Of a DNA stretch of 64,000 nucleotides, positions 9,301 to 18,572 are shown piece by piece. The stretch spans positions 1 through 64,000 of the forward strand of contig JNKK01000007.1 of NCBI GenBank assembly GCA_000702845.1, given 5' to 3'. The first letter of the stretch is position 1. Every line of letters starts with the position of its first letter. Both the position numbers and the translations under genes were made by a program. Source of the DNA: Lachnospiraceae bacterium FE2018. Its GTDB lineage: Bacteria; Bacillota; Clostridia; Lachnospirales; Lachnospiraceae. The notes beneath the pieces are model-generated. The model was given only the letters and a program-made list of their open reading frames with translations, did no database searches and was not told where the DNA came from.

Positions 9301-9747
9301 ATGAAAGTGATTTTACTTGCAGACGTTAAGTCTCTCGGCAGGAAGGGTGATGTGGTTAATGTCAGTGACGGTTACGCGCGCAATATGCTGCTGCCGAAGA
9401 AGCTTGGGGTCGAGGCGACACCGAAGAATCTGAATGACCTGAAACTGCGCAACGCGCATGAAGAAAAACTTGCGCAGGAAGCACTTGCGGAGGCAGAACG
9501 TTTTGCAGAGGAGATCGGGAAAAGCCAGCTTGATATGACAATCAAGATCGGCGAGGGCGGCCGCGCGTTCGGATCCATTTCCGCAAAGGAAATTGCAGAT
9601 GCCGCAAAGAAGCAGTTCGGCTTTGAACTGGACAAGAAAAAAATCCAGATGGACGGCCCGATCAAGGAACTGGGCACTTTTGAAGTGCCGATCCGTCTGC
9701 ATCAGAAAGTCACGGCAAAGATGAAGGTGAATGTGACGGAAGCATAA
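9301..9747 (+). CDS. rplI: 50S ribosomal protein L9
   Basis: Protein of 148 residues of the large ribosomal subunit, which binds 23S rRNA near the L1 stalk and affects reading-frame maintenance. The N-terminal RNA-binding domain shows MKVILLADVKSLGRKGDVV and the signature GYARNMLLPK. A long connecting helix (about 45-78, Ala/Glu-rich) leads to the C-terminal domain with GGRAFGSISAKEIADA. The length matches the family. AAGGAG lies 8 nt upstream of the ATG. It sits between gdpP and dnaB with short gaps. Confidence 0.97.
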   Translation: MKVILLADVKSLGRKGDVVNVSDGYARNMLLPKKLGVEATPKNLNDLKLRNAHEEKLAQEALAEAERFAEEIGKSQLDMTIKIGEGGRAFGSISAKEIADAAKKQFGFELDKKKIQMDGPIKELGTFEVPIRLHQKVTAKMKVNVTEA

Positions 9748-9775
9748 GGTTTTCGCACAGGAATGGAGCTACAGC

Positions 9776-11125
9776 ATGGAAGAAGCTGCGATTAAAAGAA
9801 TACTGCCGCACAGTACAGAAGCGGAGCAGTCTGTCATCGGATCCATGCTGATGGGACGCGAGGCGATCATGACTGCGTCGGAAATCCTGCAGCGGGAAGA
9901 TTTTTATCAGCCGCAGTTCGGCATTGTCTTTGAGGCAATGCTTGATCTGTATAATGCGGGCAAGGCAGTGGATGTTATCACACTGCAGAACCGTCTGAAA
10001 GAAAAAGATGTCCCGCCTGAGATTTCAGATATGCAGTTTGTGCGTGATCTGCTGACTGCGGTGCCGACGTCGGCAAACATTCGTTATTACGCGGAAATTG
10101 TCCGGGAGAAGAGTATTCTGCGCAATCTGATCCGCGAGGCGGAAAAAATCGAGAATACCTGTTATCTTGACAACGAGCCGGTGGAAGAGATTCTGGAAAA
10201 TTCGGAAAAGAATATGTTCCAGATCTTTGAGAAGCAGAACACCAGTACGTTTGTTCCGATTCGCCAGGTTGTTATGGACACACTCTCAACCATTGAGAAG
10301 GCGTCCCGAACCCGGGGAAATGTAACGGGCCTGGCAACGGGATTTACGGATCTTGACTATAAGACATCCGGTCTTCAGAATTCGGATCTGATCCTGGTGG
10401 CAGCTCGTCCTTCTATGGGTAAGACGGCATTTGTTCTGAACATTGCGGAATATATGACGCTGAAGCAGGACAGGGCTGTGGCAATCTTCAGCCTTGAGAT
10501 GTCAAAAAATCAGCTGATGAACCGTCTGTTTGCGATGCAGTCCCGCGTGGATTCCCAGAATCTTCGAAATGGTAATCTGCGCGACGAAGAGTGGGCGCGT
10601 CTGATCGAGACGGCAGGTCTTATCGGCGGATCTAAGCTGATTATCGATGATACACCGGGTATTACTGTGCGGGAACTGCGGACAAAATGCAGAAAGTATA
10701 AGCTGGAGCACGGACTTGATATCGTAATGATCGATTATCTTCAGCTGATGAGCGGCTCCGGCAAGCGCGGAACCGACTCCCGCCAGCAGGAGATCTCGGA
10801 AATATCACGGTCTCTGAAGGCACTGGCCAGAGAACTGAATGTACCGATCGTTGCGCTCTCCCAGCTTTCACGTGCGGTGGAGCAGCGTGCGGGTGATCAC
10901 AGACCGATCCTTTCGGATCTGCGTGAATCCGGCGCGATTGAGCAGGATGCCGATGTCGTCATGTTCCTGTACCGCGATGACTATTACAAGAAAGATTCCG
11001 AGATGAAAGGAATCTGTGAAATTATCATTGCAAAACAGAGAAACGGCCCCATCGGAACGGTAAATCTGGTATGGCTGCCGGATTACACGAAGTTCATGAA
11101 CATAGAGCGCGAGCGTGGAAAATAA
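9776..11125 (+). CDS. dnaB: replicative DNA helicase DnaB
   Basis: Hexameric 5'-3' helicase that unwinds DNA at the replication fork and loads primase. It has 449 residues. The N-terminal helical domain (about 1-110) contains HSTEAEQSVIGSML. A linker leads to the RecA-like ATPase with Walker A ARPSMGKT (about 211-218), Walker B VMIDYLQLM (about 318-326), the SQLSRAVE motif and the arginine-finger region LSDLRESGAIEQDADVV. No intein is present. It ends the gdpP-rplI-dnaB group; the next gene has its own promoter. Confidence 0.97.
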   Translation: MEEAAIKRILPHSTEAEQSVIGSMLMGREAIMTASEILQREDFYQPQFGIVFEAMLDLYNAGKAVDVITLQNRLKEKDVPPEISDMQFVRDLLTAVPTSANIRYYAEIVREKSILRNLIREAEKIENTCYLDNEPVEEILENSEKNMFQIFEKQNTSTFVPIRQVVMDTLSTIEKASRTRGNVTGLATGFTDLDYKTSGLQNSDLILVAARPSMGKTAFVLNIAEYMTLKQDRAVAIFSLEMSKNQLMNRLFAMQSRVDSQNLRNGNLRDEEWARLIETAGLIGGSKLIIDDTPGITVRELRTKCRKYKLEHGLDIVMIDYLQLMSGSGKRGTDSRQQEISEISRSLKALARELNVPIVALSQLSRAVEQRAGDHRPILSDLRESGAIEQDADVVMFLYRDDYYKKDSEMKGICEIIIAKQRNGPIGTVNLVWLPDYTKFMNIERERGK

Positions 11126-11177
11126 CTGAAAAACTGCACAATTTCACACTTGCATTTTTGGCTAAATTGTCTTATAG

Positions 11178-11206
11178 TTGACGTCAAATCAGATCTGTTT
11201 TATAGC
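11178..11206 (+). promoter_or_regulatory. predicted sigma-A promoter of asd
   Basis: TTGACG (11178-11183), 17-nt spacer and TATAGC (11201-11206). Transcription would start near 11213, downstream of the longest possible in-frame TTG start. This supports the ATG at 11256 as the real start of asd. Confidence 0.6.
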
Positions 11207-11255
11207 AGAATCGGATCAGCATATCATTTCCAGAATGAAGGAGCACAGAAAGATC

Positions 11256-12341
11256 ATGGAGAAGAAATTACGTGTCGGAATTCTTGGCGCAACCGGTATG
11301 GTCGGACAGCGTTTTGTGACGCTGATGGACGGGCATCCGTGGTTTGAGGTGACTGCAGTCGCAGCGAGCGCGCGCAGTGCCGGACAGACTTATGAGGAGG
11401 CAGTCGGCGGAAGATGGAAAATGGAAACACCGATGCCGGAATATATTAAAAAGATGCAGGTGCTGAATATCAATGAGATTGAAAAGGTCACGGAAAATGT
11501 TGACTTTGTTTTCTCGGCACTGAATATGTCCAAAAACGAAATCAAAGAAATCGAGATTGCGTATGCAAAGAGCGAGACACCGGTCGTATCGAACAACAGC
11601 GCACACCGCTGGACTCCGGATGTACCGATGGTAATTCCGGAGATCAATGATCAGCATTTCGATATCATTCCGGAGCAGAAAAAGCATCTCGGAACGACAC
11701 GCGGTTTTATCGCCGTCAAGCCGAATTGCTCAATCCAGAGCTATACACCTGTTCTGACTGCGTGGAAAGAATTTGAGCCGTATGAAGTTGTTGTCACAAC
11801 CTATCAGGCTATTTCCGGCGCGGGCAAAACCTTCGCAGACTGGCCGGAGATGATAGAGAATGTTATCCCGTTTATCAGCGGCGAAGAAGAGAAGAGTGAG
11901 CAGGAGCCGCTCCGCATCTGGGGCCATATTGAGAACGGTGAGATTGTCAAGGCATCAGAGCCGAAGATTACCTGCCAATGTCTGCGCGTGCCGGTTCTGA
12001 ACGGCCATACTGCAGCTGTCTTTGTAAAGTTCCGTAAGAAAGCGACCAAAGAACAGCTGATTGAAAAGCTGCGCGCGTTTAAGGGCGTGCCGCAGGAAAT
12101 GGATCTGCCGAGTGCACCAAAGCAGTTCATTCAGTATCTCGAGGAGGATAACCGTCCGCAGGTTAAGCTTGACGTCGACTATGAAAAGGGTATGGGCGTT
12201 TCCATCGGCCGTCTTCGCGAGGATTCCGTATATGACTGGAAATTTGTTGGTCTCTCACACAACACGCTCCGCGGTGCAGCGGGCGGCGCAGTACTTTGCG
12301 CAGAGACACTTGTTGCGAAAAAATACATTACAGCGAAATGA
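11256..12341 (+). CDS. asd: aspartate-semialdehyde dehydrogenase
   Basis: NADP-dependent enzyme reducing aspartyl-4-phosphate to aspartate semialdehyde, the branch point to lysine/diaminopimelate, threonine and methionine. It has 361 residues. The N-terminal Rossmann motif is GILGATGMVGQRF. The catalytic Cys lies in KPNCSIQ, followed by TYQAISGAG, and the HTAAVFVKF segment suits the fungal/archaeal-type subfamily rather than the E. coli type. The in-frame open region extends to a TTG at 11178, but that codon is part of a predicted promoter. The ATG with GGAG 13 nt upstream, giving MEKKLRVGILG, is preferred. Its TGA overlaps the ATG of topB by four bases. Confidence 0.93.
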   Translation: MEKKLRVGILGATGMVGQRFVTLMDGHPWFEVTAVAASARSAGQTYEEAVGGRWKMETPMPEYIKKMQVLNINEIEKVTENVDFVFSALNMSKNEIKEIEIAYAKSETPVVSNNSAHRWTPDVPMVIPEINDQHFDIIPEQKKHLGTTRGFIAVKPNCSIQSYTPVLTAWKEFEPYEVVVTTYQAISGAGKTFADWPEMIENVIPFISGEEEKSEQEPLRIWGHIENGEIVKASEPKITCQCLRVPVLNGHTAAVFVKFRKKATKEQLIEKLRAFKGVPQEMDLPSAPKQFIQYLEEDNRPQVKLDVDYEKGMGVSIGRLREDSVYDWKFVGLSHNTLRGAAGGAVLCAETLVAKKYITAK

Positions 12342-14521
12342 GTTTAAAATCGTTATACATTGCTGAAAAACCCAGCGTCGCGCAGGAATTCGGAAAAGCA
12401 TTGCACGAGAATCTTGCGCGCCGTGACGGGTATCTCGAATCGGATAACAGCGTGGTGACCTGGTGCGTCGGGCATCTGGTCACCATGAGTTATCCCGATC
12501 AATATGATGAAAAATACAAGCGGTGGTCTTTCGACACACTGCCATTTCTGCCGAAACAATTCAAATACGAAGTTATTCCGGGCGTAAAAAAACAATTTAA
12601 TATTGTCAAAGGACTCCTGAATCGAAAAGATATCGGGACTGTTTTTGTGTGCACAGACTCCGGACGGGAGGGAGAATATATCTACCGGCTCGTCGCCCAG
12701 ATGGCAGGAATCCGGCCGGACACAAAACCGCAGAAACGCGTCTGGATTGATTCGCAGACAGAAGAGGAGATTCAGCGGGGGATCCGCGAAGCAAAAGATC
12801 TGTCAGCCTACAATAATCTCTCGGATGCCGCATATCTTCGTGCCAAAGAAGATTATCTGATGGGCATCAATTTTTCCCGTGCGCTTTCTCTTCGATATGC
12901 ATATACGGTTTCCGGATATCTGGGGAAAAAGTATCAGGCGATATCAGTCGGGCGTGTCATGACCTGTGTTCTGGGAATGGTCGTGCGGCGCGAGCGGGAG
13001 ATCCGGGCATTCCAGAAGACGCCGTTTTATCGTGTGATGTCTCAGTTGGTACTGCAGTTGCCGGCAGCTGAACAGCCGGAAACAGCTGCGGAGGGAATGT
13101 ATTCGTCAGACACTTTCCGAAGTTTTCCGTTCGAAGGCGAGTGGCGTGTCTGGGAGGAGAGCCGGTATTTCCAGTCGCCGAAACTATATAAGGAAAACGG
13201 GTTTCGCGAACGGAAAGATGCCGAGACACTGATCGAAGCACTGCACGGAAGGCTGCTGCAGGATTCTCCTGCAGTTGTACAGCCGGAGCAGACGGCTCTG
13301 GTTGTTAAAATCGAAAAGAAGCAGGAGAAAAAGAATCCGCCGCTTCTCTACAATCTGGCAGAACTTCAGAATGACTGTTCCAGGCGTTTCAAGATCAGTC
13401 CGGATCAGACACTGCAGATCGCACAGGAACTCTATGAGAAGAAGCTGGTGACATATCCGCGTACAGATGCCCGCGTGCTGTCTTCTGCGATTGCGAAGCA
13501 GATTGACCGCAACCTGAAGGGGTTATGCAGATATCAGCCCTGTGCAGCGTATGCACAGAATATTCTGCAGGGAGATGCATGGAGAAAGATCGGAAAAACA
13601 CGATATACCAATGATAAACAGATCACAGACCACTATGCAATTATCCCCACCGGGCAGGGGATGGAGCAGCTGCAGCGGATCTCAGAACTTTCGCGAAAAG
13701 TATATGACTGCATTGTGCGGCGTTTTCTTTCCATTTTCTATCCGCCGGCTGTCTACCGGAAGATCCAGCTGGTTACAGAAGTGGATCATGAACGGTTCCA
13801 CAGTTCATTCCGTATTCTGGAACAGCCGGGGTATCTTGAGGTTGCAGGCATTCCCGGAAAGAAGCAGAACGCAGGCGATAAATCTGAAAACAGTCTGCCA
13901 GAAGACAATCCTTCGGGAGCCGGTGACGCGGAAGCCGGAAAAAAAGGAAATCCAGACGATAATGAGACAGATATTACAGACGCGGTCTTTCTGGACCAGC
14001 TCTCAAAGCTGCGGAAAGGAGATCTGATCCCGCTTGCTGGATACAAAATCAGGGAAGGTGAGACTTCTCCGCCGAAGCGGTATACATCCGGTTCCATGAT
14101 TCTTGCAATGGAAAATGCAGGACAGCTGATTGAGGACGAAGAACTTCGCGCACAGATCAAGGGCAGCGGAATCGGAACGTCGGCGACGCGGGCGGAGATC
14201 CTGAAAAAACTGGCGGCGATTAAATATCTGGCACTGAATAAAAAGACGCAGATTATAACGCCGACGCAGATGGGAGAGATGGTGTATGATGTTGTAGATG
14301 CCTCCATCCGGCCGCTTTTAAACCCGGAACTGACAGCCAGCTGGGAAAAAGGGCTGACATATGTTTCAGAGGGAAGTATCACGGCGGATGAATACATGCA
14401 GAAACTGGAGGCATTCGTTGCAAGGCATACGAAGAATGTACAGGGGCTGCGCAACCAGAGTGCGCTGAAGCAGGCATTTGACCAGGCGGCGCCGTATTAT
14501 AAGAAGGGGAAGAGGAAATGA
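12338..14521 (+). CDS. topB: DNA topoisomerase III (type IA)
   Basis: Type IA topoisomerase of 727 residues that decatenates DNA by passing a strand through a transient 5'-phosphotyrosyl break. The Toprim domain (about 1-150) starts SLYIAEKPSVAQ and carries CTDSGREGEYIYR. The catalytic Tyr373 lies in VTYPRTDARVLS, and DHYAIIPTG follows. An acidic Gly/Asn/Asp-rich stretch (about 508-550) looks like a flexible insertion. No C-terminal zinc ribbons are visible. The start is the ATG overlapping the asd stop (ATGA), giving MSLKSLYIAEKP. An upstream in-frame ATG inside asd is less likely. Chromosomal TopB is common in Clostridia; no conjugative genes are nearby. Confidence 0.93.
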   Translation: MSLKSLYIAEKPSVAQEFGKALHENLARRDGYLESDNSVVTWCVGHLVTMSYPDQYDEKYKRWSFDTLPFLPKQFKYEVIPGVKKQFNIVKGLLNRKDIGTVFVCTDSGREGEYIYRLVAQMAGIRPDTKPQKRVWIDSQTEEEIQRGIREAKDLSAYNNLSDAAYLRAKEDYLMGINFSRALSLRYAYTVSGYLGKKYQAISVGRVMTCVLGMVVRREREIRAFQKTPFYRVMSQLVLQLPAAEQPETAAEGMYSSDTFRSFPFEGEWRVWEESRYFQSPKLYKENGFRERKDAETLIEALHGRLLQDSPAVVQPEQTALVVKIEKKQEKKNPPLLYNLAELQNDCSRRFKISPDQTLQIAQELYEKKLVTYPRTDARVLSSAIAKQIDRNLKGLCRYQPCAAYAQNILQGDAWRKIGKTRYTNDKQITDHYAIIPTGQGMEQLQRISELSRKVYDCIVRRFLSIFYPPAVYRKIQLVTEVDHERFHSSFRILEQPGYLEVAGIPGKKQNAGDKSENSLPEDNPSGAGDAEAGKKGNPDDNETDITDAVFLDQLSKLRKGDLIPLAGYKIREGETSPPKRYTSGSMILAMENAGQLIEDEELRAQIKGSGIGTSATRAEILKKLAAIKYLALNKKTQIITPTQMGEMVYDVVDASIRPLLNPELTASWEKGLTYVSEGSITADEYMQKLEAFVARHTKNVQGLRNQSALKQAFDQAAPYYKKGKRK

Positions 14522-14534
14522 AACGATAATGGAT

Positions 14535-14729
14535 GAATTGTATGAATTCTCAAACGGCTTCCGCGCCAAGAACTTCTATATCTGTTTGTATCTTTGGAGA
14601 TACATGGATAAAATCTCAAACTCGCTCATAAATGAGCTCAGACAATATCGATTTTATCCATTCCAAAGATTCTGCACAGACAAGAAGTTCTAAGGCTTGT
14701 GCAGATTGTTTGAGATATTCATACAATTC
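14535..14729. repeat. 195-nt imperfect palindrome between topB and the PLP-lyase gene
   Basis: The outer arms 14535-14555 and 14708-14729 are complementary except for one inserted base. Further in, AGAACTTCT pairs with AGAAGTTCT, the segment reading GGATAAAATC (about 14607-14616) pairs with GATTTTATCC (about 14650-14659), and the centre GCTCAT/ATGAGC (about 14624-14636) closes it. A transcript would fold into one long rod. It has no U-tract typical of a terminator and no coding content. It could be a MITE-like relic or a structured leader of the next gene. Confidence 0.6.
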
Positions 14730-14787
14730 TTCATAGCAGTGCGTATTTTGACAGAAGTATGGAAGAAAACAGTAAGGATAAATAAAA

Positions 14788-16095
14788 ATGGCTGAACAGA
14801 ATGTCATGAAAACAATATACGAATCCCGCGGCATCAGCGGGGCAGTGTATCAATATGGAGAGAAGATTCTCAGCGGGCTGGCGGAGCGGTTCCGCGGAAT
14901 TGATGAGGTGGCGGAGTATAATCAGATGAAGGTGCTCGGGGCGATGCAGGACTGCCGCGTTTCCGAGGCTTGTCTGTTTCCTTCGACCGGATATGGATAC
15001 AATGATCTGGGCCGCGAGAAGCTGGAAGCGGTTTATGCCGCCGCGTTTCATACGGAGGATGCCCTGGTACGTCCGCTGATTGCCTGCGGCACGCACGCGC
15101 TTGCCGTGGCACTTGCCGGGAATTTAAGGCCCGGTGATGAGCTTCTGTGTCCTGCGGGAAAACCTTATGATACACTGGAAGAGGTAATCGGAATCCGTCC
15201 TTCGAACGGGTCGCTTGCGGAGTACGGGATTACATACCGGCAGGTGGACTTGCGGCCGGATGGAAGTTTTGATTTTGAAGCGATCCGCGGTGCGGTGAAT
15301 GAACGGACGAAGCTTGCGGCGATTCAGCGCTCCAAGGGATATCAGACACGACCTTCCTTCGGTGTGGATGAGATTGGTGAACTGATCCGTTTTCTGAAGG
15401 AGATTAAGCCGGATCTGATCTGTATGGTGGATAACTGTTACGGCGAATTTACCGAGACGAAGGAACCGACAGATGTCGGCGCAGATCTGCTGGTAGGATC
15501 GCTGATCAAGAATCCGGGCGGCGGTCTCGCGCCGATCGGGGGTTATATCGCGGGAAAGAAGCAGTTCGTTGAAAATGCGGCTTTCCGGCTGACAACACCC
15601 GGACTTGGAAAGGAAGTCGGTGCGACTCTTGGTGTGACACAGTCCTTTTTCCAGGGATTTTTCCTTTCCCCGACCGTGACGGCAGCGGCCTTGAAAGGCG
15701 CGTTGTTTGCATCTGCTATTTATGAGTCACTCGGATTTCAGGTTGTACCTGGCGCGGATGAACCGCGGCATGATATTATACAGTCAGTAGTATTTGGAAA
15801 AAAAGAAGGTGTCATTGCCTTCTGTCAGGGGATCCAGGCTGCAGCGCCGGTTGATGCGCATGTTGTGCCCGAGCCATGGGCTATGCCGGGTTACGACAGC
15901 GACGTTATAATGGCTGCCGGCGCATTTGTACAGGGTTCATCGATCGAATTATCCGCGGACGGTCCGATCAAAGAGCCTTACGCAGTCTATTTCCAGGGCG
16001 GCCTCACCTGGCCGCACGCCAAATTCGGCATTCTCATGAGCCTGCAGAAACTCCTGGAGGTCGGCATAGTTGACGAGAAGAACCTCCTGACCTGA
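14788..16095 (+). CDS. PLP-dependent methionine gamma-lyase-family protein (YnbB/aluminium-resistance type)
   Basis: Fold-type I PLP enzyme of 435 residues in the Cys/Met-metabolism superfamily, in the conserved Firmicute subgroup annotated as YnbB or 'aluminium resistance protein'. Visible features are the FPSTGYGYNDLGR entry motif, RPLIACGTHALAVAL, the cofactor Asp in MVDNCYGEF and the PLP lysine Lys241 in GSLIKNPGGG. The biochemical role of this subgroup is not settled, so methionine lyase activity is only a family label. It follows the long palindrome. The start ATG has only a weak upstream site (AAGGATAAATAAAA). Confidence 0.88.
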   Translation: MAEQNVMKTIYESRGISGAVYQYGEKILSGLAERFRGIDEVAEYNQMKVLGAMQDCRVSEACLFPSTGYGYNDLGREKLEAVYAAAFHTEDALVRPLIACGTHALAVALAGNLRPGDELLCPAGKPYDTLEEVIGIRPSNGSLAEYGITYRQVDLRPDGSFDFEAIRGAVNERTKLAAIQRSKGYQTRPSFGVDEIGELIRFLKEIKPDLICMVDNCYGEFTETKEPTDVGADLLVGSLIKNPGGGLAPIGGYIAGKKQFVENAAFRLTTPGLGKEVGATLGVTQSFFQGFFLSPTVTAAALKGALFASAIYESLGFQVVPGADEPRHDIIQSVVFGKKEGVIAFCQGIQAAAPVDAHVVPEPWAMPGYDSDVIMAAGAFVQGSSIELSADGPIKEPYAVYFQGGLTWPHAKFGILMSLQKLLEVGIVDEKNLLT

Positions 16096-16174
16096 ATAAT
16101 CAAATGCGTTGATAAAGATTCAAATGCAGGTACTTTGAGAACGCCGGTACTTGATGAGCAAGGAGACAAAACGA

Positions 16175-17695
16175 ATGCAGCGCGCATACATCGCCATTGA
16201 TCTGAAATCATTCTACGCTTCTGTAGAGTGCCAGGAGCGCGGTCTGAATCCGCTCACGGCCAATCTGGTCGTGGCAGATGTATCACGCACGGAAAAAACG
16301 ATCTGTCTGGCGGTGTCCCCTGCCTTAAAAGCATATGGAATCCCCGGCCGCGCCCGCCTTTTTGAAGTGGTGCGCCGGGTAAAGGAAATCAACCGGGAGC
16401 GCCTTTTGGCTGCCCCCGGTCATGCGTTTACCGCAAAATCCTCCGACGCGGCGGAACTGTCTGCAGATCCTTCTCTGGAACTGGATTATATCGCTGCCGT
16501 ACCCCGGATGGCCTTTTACATGGAATACAGTACGCGGATCTATAAAATCTATCTCAGGTATATTGCCCCGGAAGATATTCACGTCTATTCAATTGACGAG
16601 GTGTTCATCGACGCAACGAACTATCTGAAAACCTATCATATGACTGCGCGCGAGTTGGCAGTCACAATGATCCGTGACATCATGAATGAGACAGGTATTA
16701 CAGCGACTGCCGGGATCGGAACCAATCTGTATCTCGCCAAAATCGCTATGGATATCGAATCAAAACACGTTGAACCGGATGCCGACGGGATGCGGATTGC
16801 GGAGCTGGATGAGATGTCTTACCGCCGGCAGCTGTGGAGTCACCGTCCGCTGACAGATTTCTGGCGCGTCGGGCGCGGTTATGCCAAAAAACTTGAGGCA
16901 AACGGACTGTACACGATGGGGGATATCGCCAGATGTTCCCTGGGAAAAGAAAGCGACTTTCACAATGAAGAACTGCTTTATCAGTTGTTCGGGGTAAATG
17001 CGGAGCTTCTGATTGACCACGCGTGGGGCATCGAACCCTGTACAATTGATTTGATTAAACAGTATAAACCGGAAAACAATTCTTTCAATTCTGCTCAGGT
17101 ATTGACAGAACCTTATGATTACAGGAGAGCATCTGTCGTTGTACGCGAGATGGCTGATGCGATGGCGCTTGACCTGGTTGAGAAGCGGATGGTCACAGAT
17201 CAGGTTGTACTGACCATCAACTATGACAGAGAAAATCTGGACAATCCGGAAATCAGGAAAAAATACAAAGGACCTGTCACAAAAGACTGGTACGGGAGGC
17301 CGGCGCCAAAGCCTGCCCACGGAATAGAAACCCTGGACACGCCCACATCCTCCGGAAAAGAAATCATGGATGCAGTTATGCGGATTTATCAGCGCACGGT
17401 TCATCCGGATCTGCTGGTCCGGCGGATCACACTGGTCATGAATCATGTGGTCCGGGAGGAAGAGATTCAGAAAGAAAACGGATTTGAGCAGCTGGATTTT
17501 TTCACGGATTACAGAGCCCGGCAGGAAGCGCGCAGAGCGGCAGAAGAAAAGCGTGAAAAAGAGCGTCAGCTGCAGGAGGCGATGCTTACCATCCGTAAGC
17601 GTTACGGAAAAGATGCCGTCCTGAAGGGGTTGAACCTGCAGGACGGAGCCACCGGAAGAGAGCGGAACCGGCAGATCGGAGGGCATAAAGCATGA
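16175..17695 (+). CDS. Y-family DNA polymerase (DinB/UmuC-like)
   Basis: Translesion polymerase-type protein of 506 residues. The catalytic palm is visible: IDLKSFYASVE (about 6-16) with the first metal-binding Asp, and YSIDEVFID (about 138-146) with the paired acidic residues. A helix-hairpin-helix/thumb follows around FWRVGRGYAKKLEANGL, then the little-finger domain. The C-terminus (about 440-500) is Arg/Lys/Glu-rich and helical. The start is the ATG after AGGAG (16161-16165) giving MQRAYIAIDL; two nearer-5' start codons lie upstream of that site. It overlaps a 73-residue downstream ORF by four bases. No SOS box was identified by eye. Confidence 0.92.
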   Translation: MQRAYIAIDLKSFYASVECQERGLNPLTANLVVADVSRTEKTICLAVSPALKAYGIPGRARLFEVVRRVKEINRERLLAAPGHAFTAKSSDAAELSADPSLELDYIAAVPRMAFYMEYSTRIYKIYLRYIAPEDIHVYSIDEVFIDATNYLKTYHMTARELAVTMIRDIMNETGITATAGIGTNLYLAKIAMDIESKHVEPDADGMRIAELDEMSYRRQLWSHRPLTDFWRVGRGYAKKLEANGLYTMGDIARCSLGKESDFHNEELLYQLFGVNAELLIDHAWGIEPCTIDLIKQYKPENNSFNSAQVLTEPYDYRRASVVVREMADAMALDLVEKRMVTDQVVLTINYDRENLDNPEIRKKYKGPVTKDWYGRPAPKPAHGIETLDTPTSSGKEIMDAVMRIYQRTVHPDLLVRRITLVMNHVVREEEIQKENGFEQLDFFTDYRARQEARRAAEEKREKERQLQEAMLTIRKRYGKDAVLKGLNLQDGATGRERNRQIGGHKA

Positions 17696-17913
17696 AATAC
17701 AGAAGTAAGCAGGACGAATCTTATGATGATATCATTCATCTGCAGCGTCCCGTTTCAAAGAATCATCCGCCCATGCCGCCGGAAAAAAGAGCAGCACAAT
17801 TTGCCCCGTTTGCCGCGCTGACCGGATTTGAAGATGCGATCAGTGAAACGGCACAGGAGAATGAAGCAGAGATTGCCGGGGAAATACAGTTTTCCGGAAT
17901 TGATACAATTTGA
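17692..17913 (+). CDS. small YolD-like protein paired with the Y-family polymerase
   Basis: Protein of 73 residues, acidic at its C-terminus. The core MPPEKRAAQFAPFAALTGFEDAI (about 23-45) resembles YolD-like small proteins found beside Y-family polymerase genes in Clostridia. The ATG overlaps the polymerase TGA (ATGA), implying translational coupling. A role as a polymerase accessory or regulator is inference from position only. No TM or signal is visible. Confidence 0.7.
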   Translation: MKYRSKQDESYDDIIHLQRPVSKNHPPMPPEKRAAQFAPFAALTGFEDAISETAQENEAEIAGEIQFSGIDTI

Positions 17914-17948
17914 GACTAAAATAATTGCAGGAAGGAGCAGGCAATAAT

Positions 17949-18521
17949 ATGATGGACTTAAAGGAACTCCTGAGGTATTTCAGTGAAAGTGAAACAATCG
18001 GCGAAAACCCTGAGGCGATACAGCTGATGCGGTATTACAGCCGTGAGGCACAGAAAATTACGATGCAGATCAATACGCAGTATCATGAGCCGGATGAGCT
18101 GCAGGCATTGTTCTCGGAACTGATCGGAAAACCGGTAGATCAGGGGTTCGGTCTGTTTCCGCCGTTTTATACGGATTTTGGGAAAAACATTACTGTCGGC
18201 AAAAATGTGTTTATCAATGCCGGCTGTAAATTCCAGGATCAGGGCGGCATCTTCATTGACGACGGCGCGCTCATCGGCCACGGAGTCGTGCTGGCAACCC
18301 TGAATCATGACCTTGCACCGGAGAAACGGCAGGCACTTCATCCGGCACCAATTCACATTGGAAAGCGCGTGTGGATCGGCGCGAATGCAACAATCTGTTC
18401 AGGCGTCACGATCGGAGACAATGCGGTGGTCGCGGCAGGCGCGGTTGTTGTAAAAGATGTACCGGCAGATACGATTGTCGGTGGTGTGCCGGCCAAAGTG
18501 ATCAAACGGATTGATGAATAA
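17949..18521 (+). CDS. sugar O-acetyltransferase, left-handed beta-helix (LacA/Maa family)
   Basis: Acetyl-CoA-dependent O-acetyltransferase of 190 residues resembling maltose/galactoside acetyltransferases. A helical N-terminal domain (about 1-60) is followed by hexapeptide repeats. The family signature appears as [26 protein letters not shown], catalytic His in [10 protein letters not shown], and [25 protein letters not shown]. The start is the ATG 11 nt after GGAAGGAG; an adjacent in-frame ATG three bases later is equally possible. The substrate in the cell is unknown, and these enzymes are often considered detoxifying. Confidence 0.9.
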   Translation: MMDLKELLRYFSESETIGENPEAIQLMRYYSREAQKITMQINTQYHEPDELQALFSELIGKPVDQGFGLFPPFYTDFGKNITVGKNVFINAGCKFQDQGGIFIDDGALIGHGVVLATLNHDLAPEKRQALHPAPIHIGKRVWIGANATICSGVTIGDNAVVAAGAVVVKDVPADTIVGGVPAKVIKRIDE

Positions 18522-18572
18522 AAGACTTAATATACTTGCAGGCTGACATGGCCGGAAAGGAGGATGCGCCGG

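Noticed and set aside
11178-11255. Upstream TTG start for asd
   Set aside because: The TTG is part of a predicted -35 box, so it would lie outside the transcript; the ATG at 11256 aligns with the usual protein start.
16760-17686. 308-codon minus-strand frame inside the Y-family polymerase gene
   Set aside because: Antisense shadow of a well-supported gene; composition (Cys, Phe, His, Arg rich) is not protein-like.
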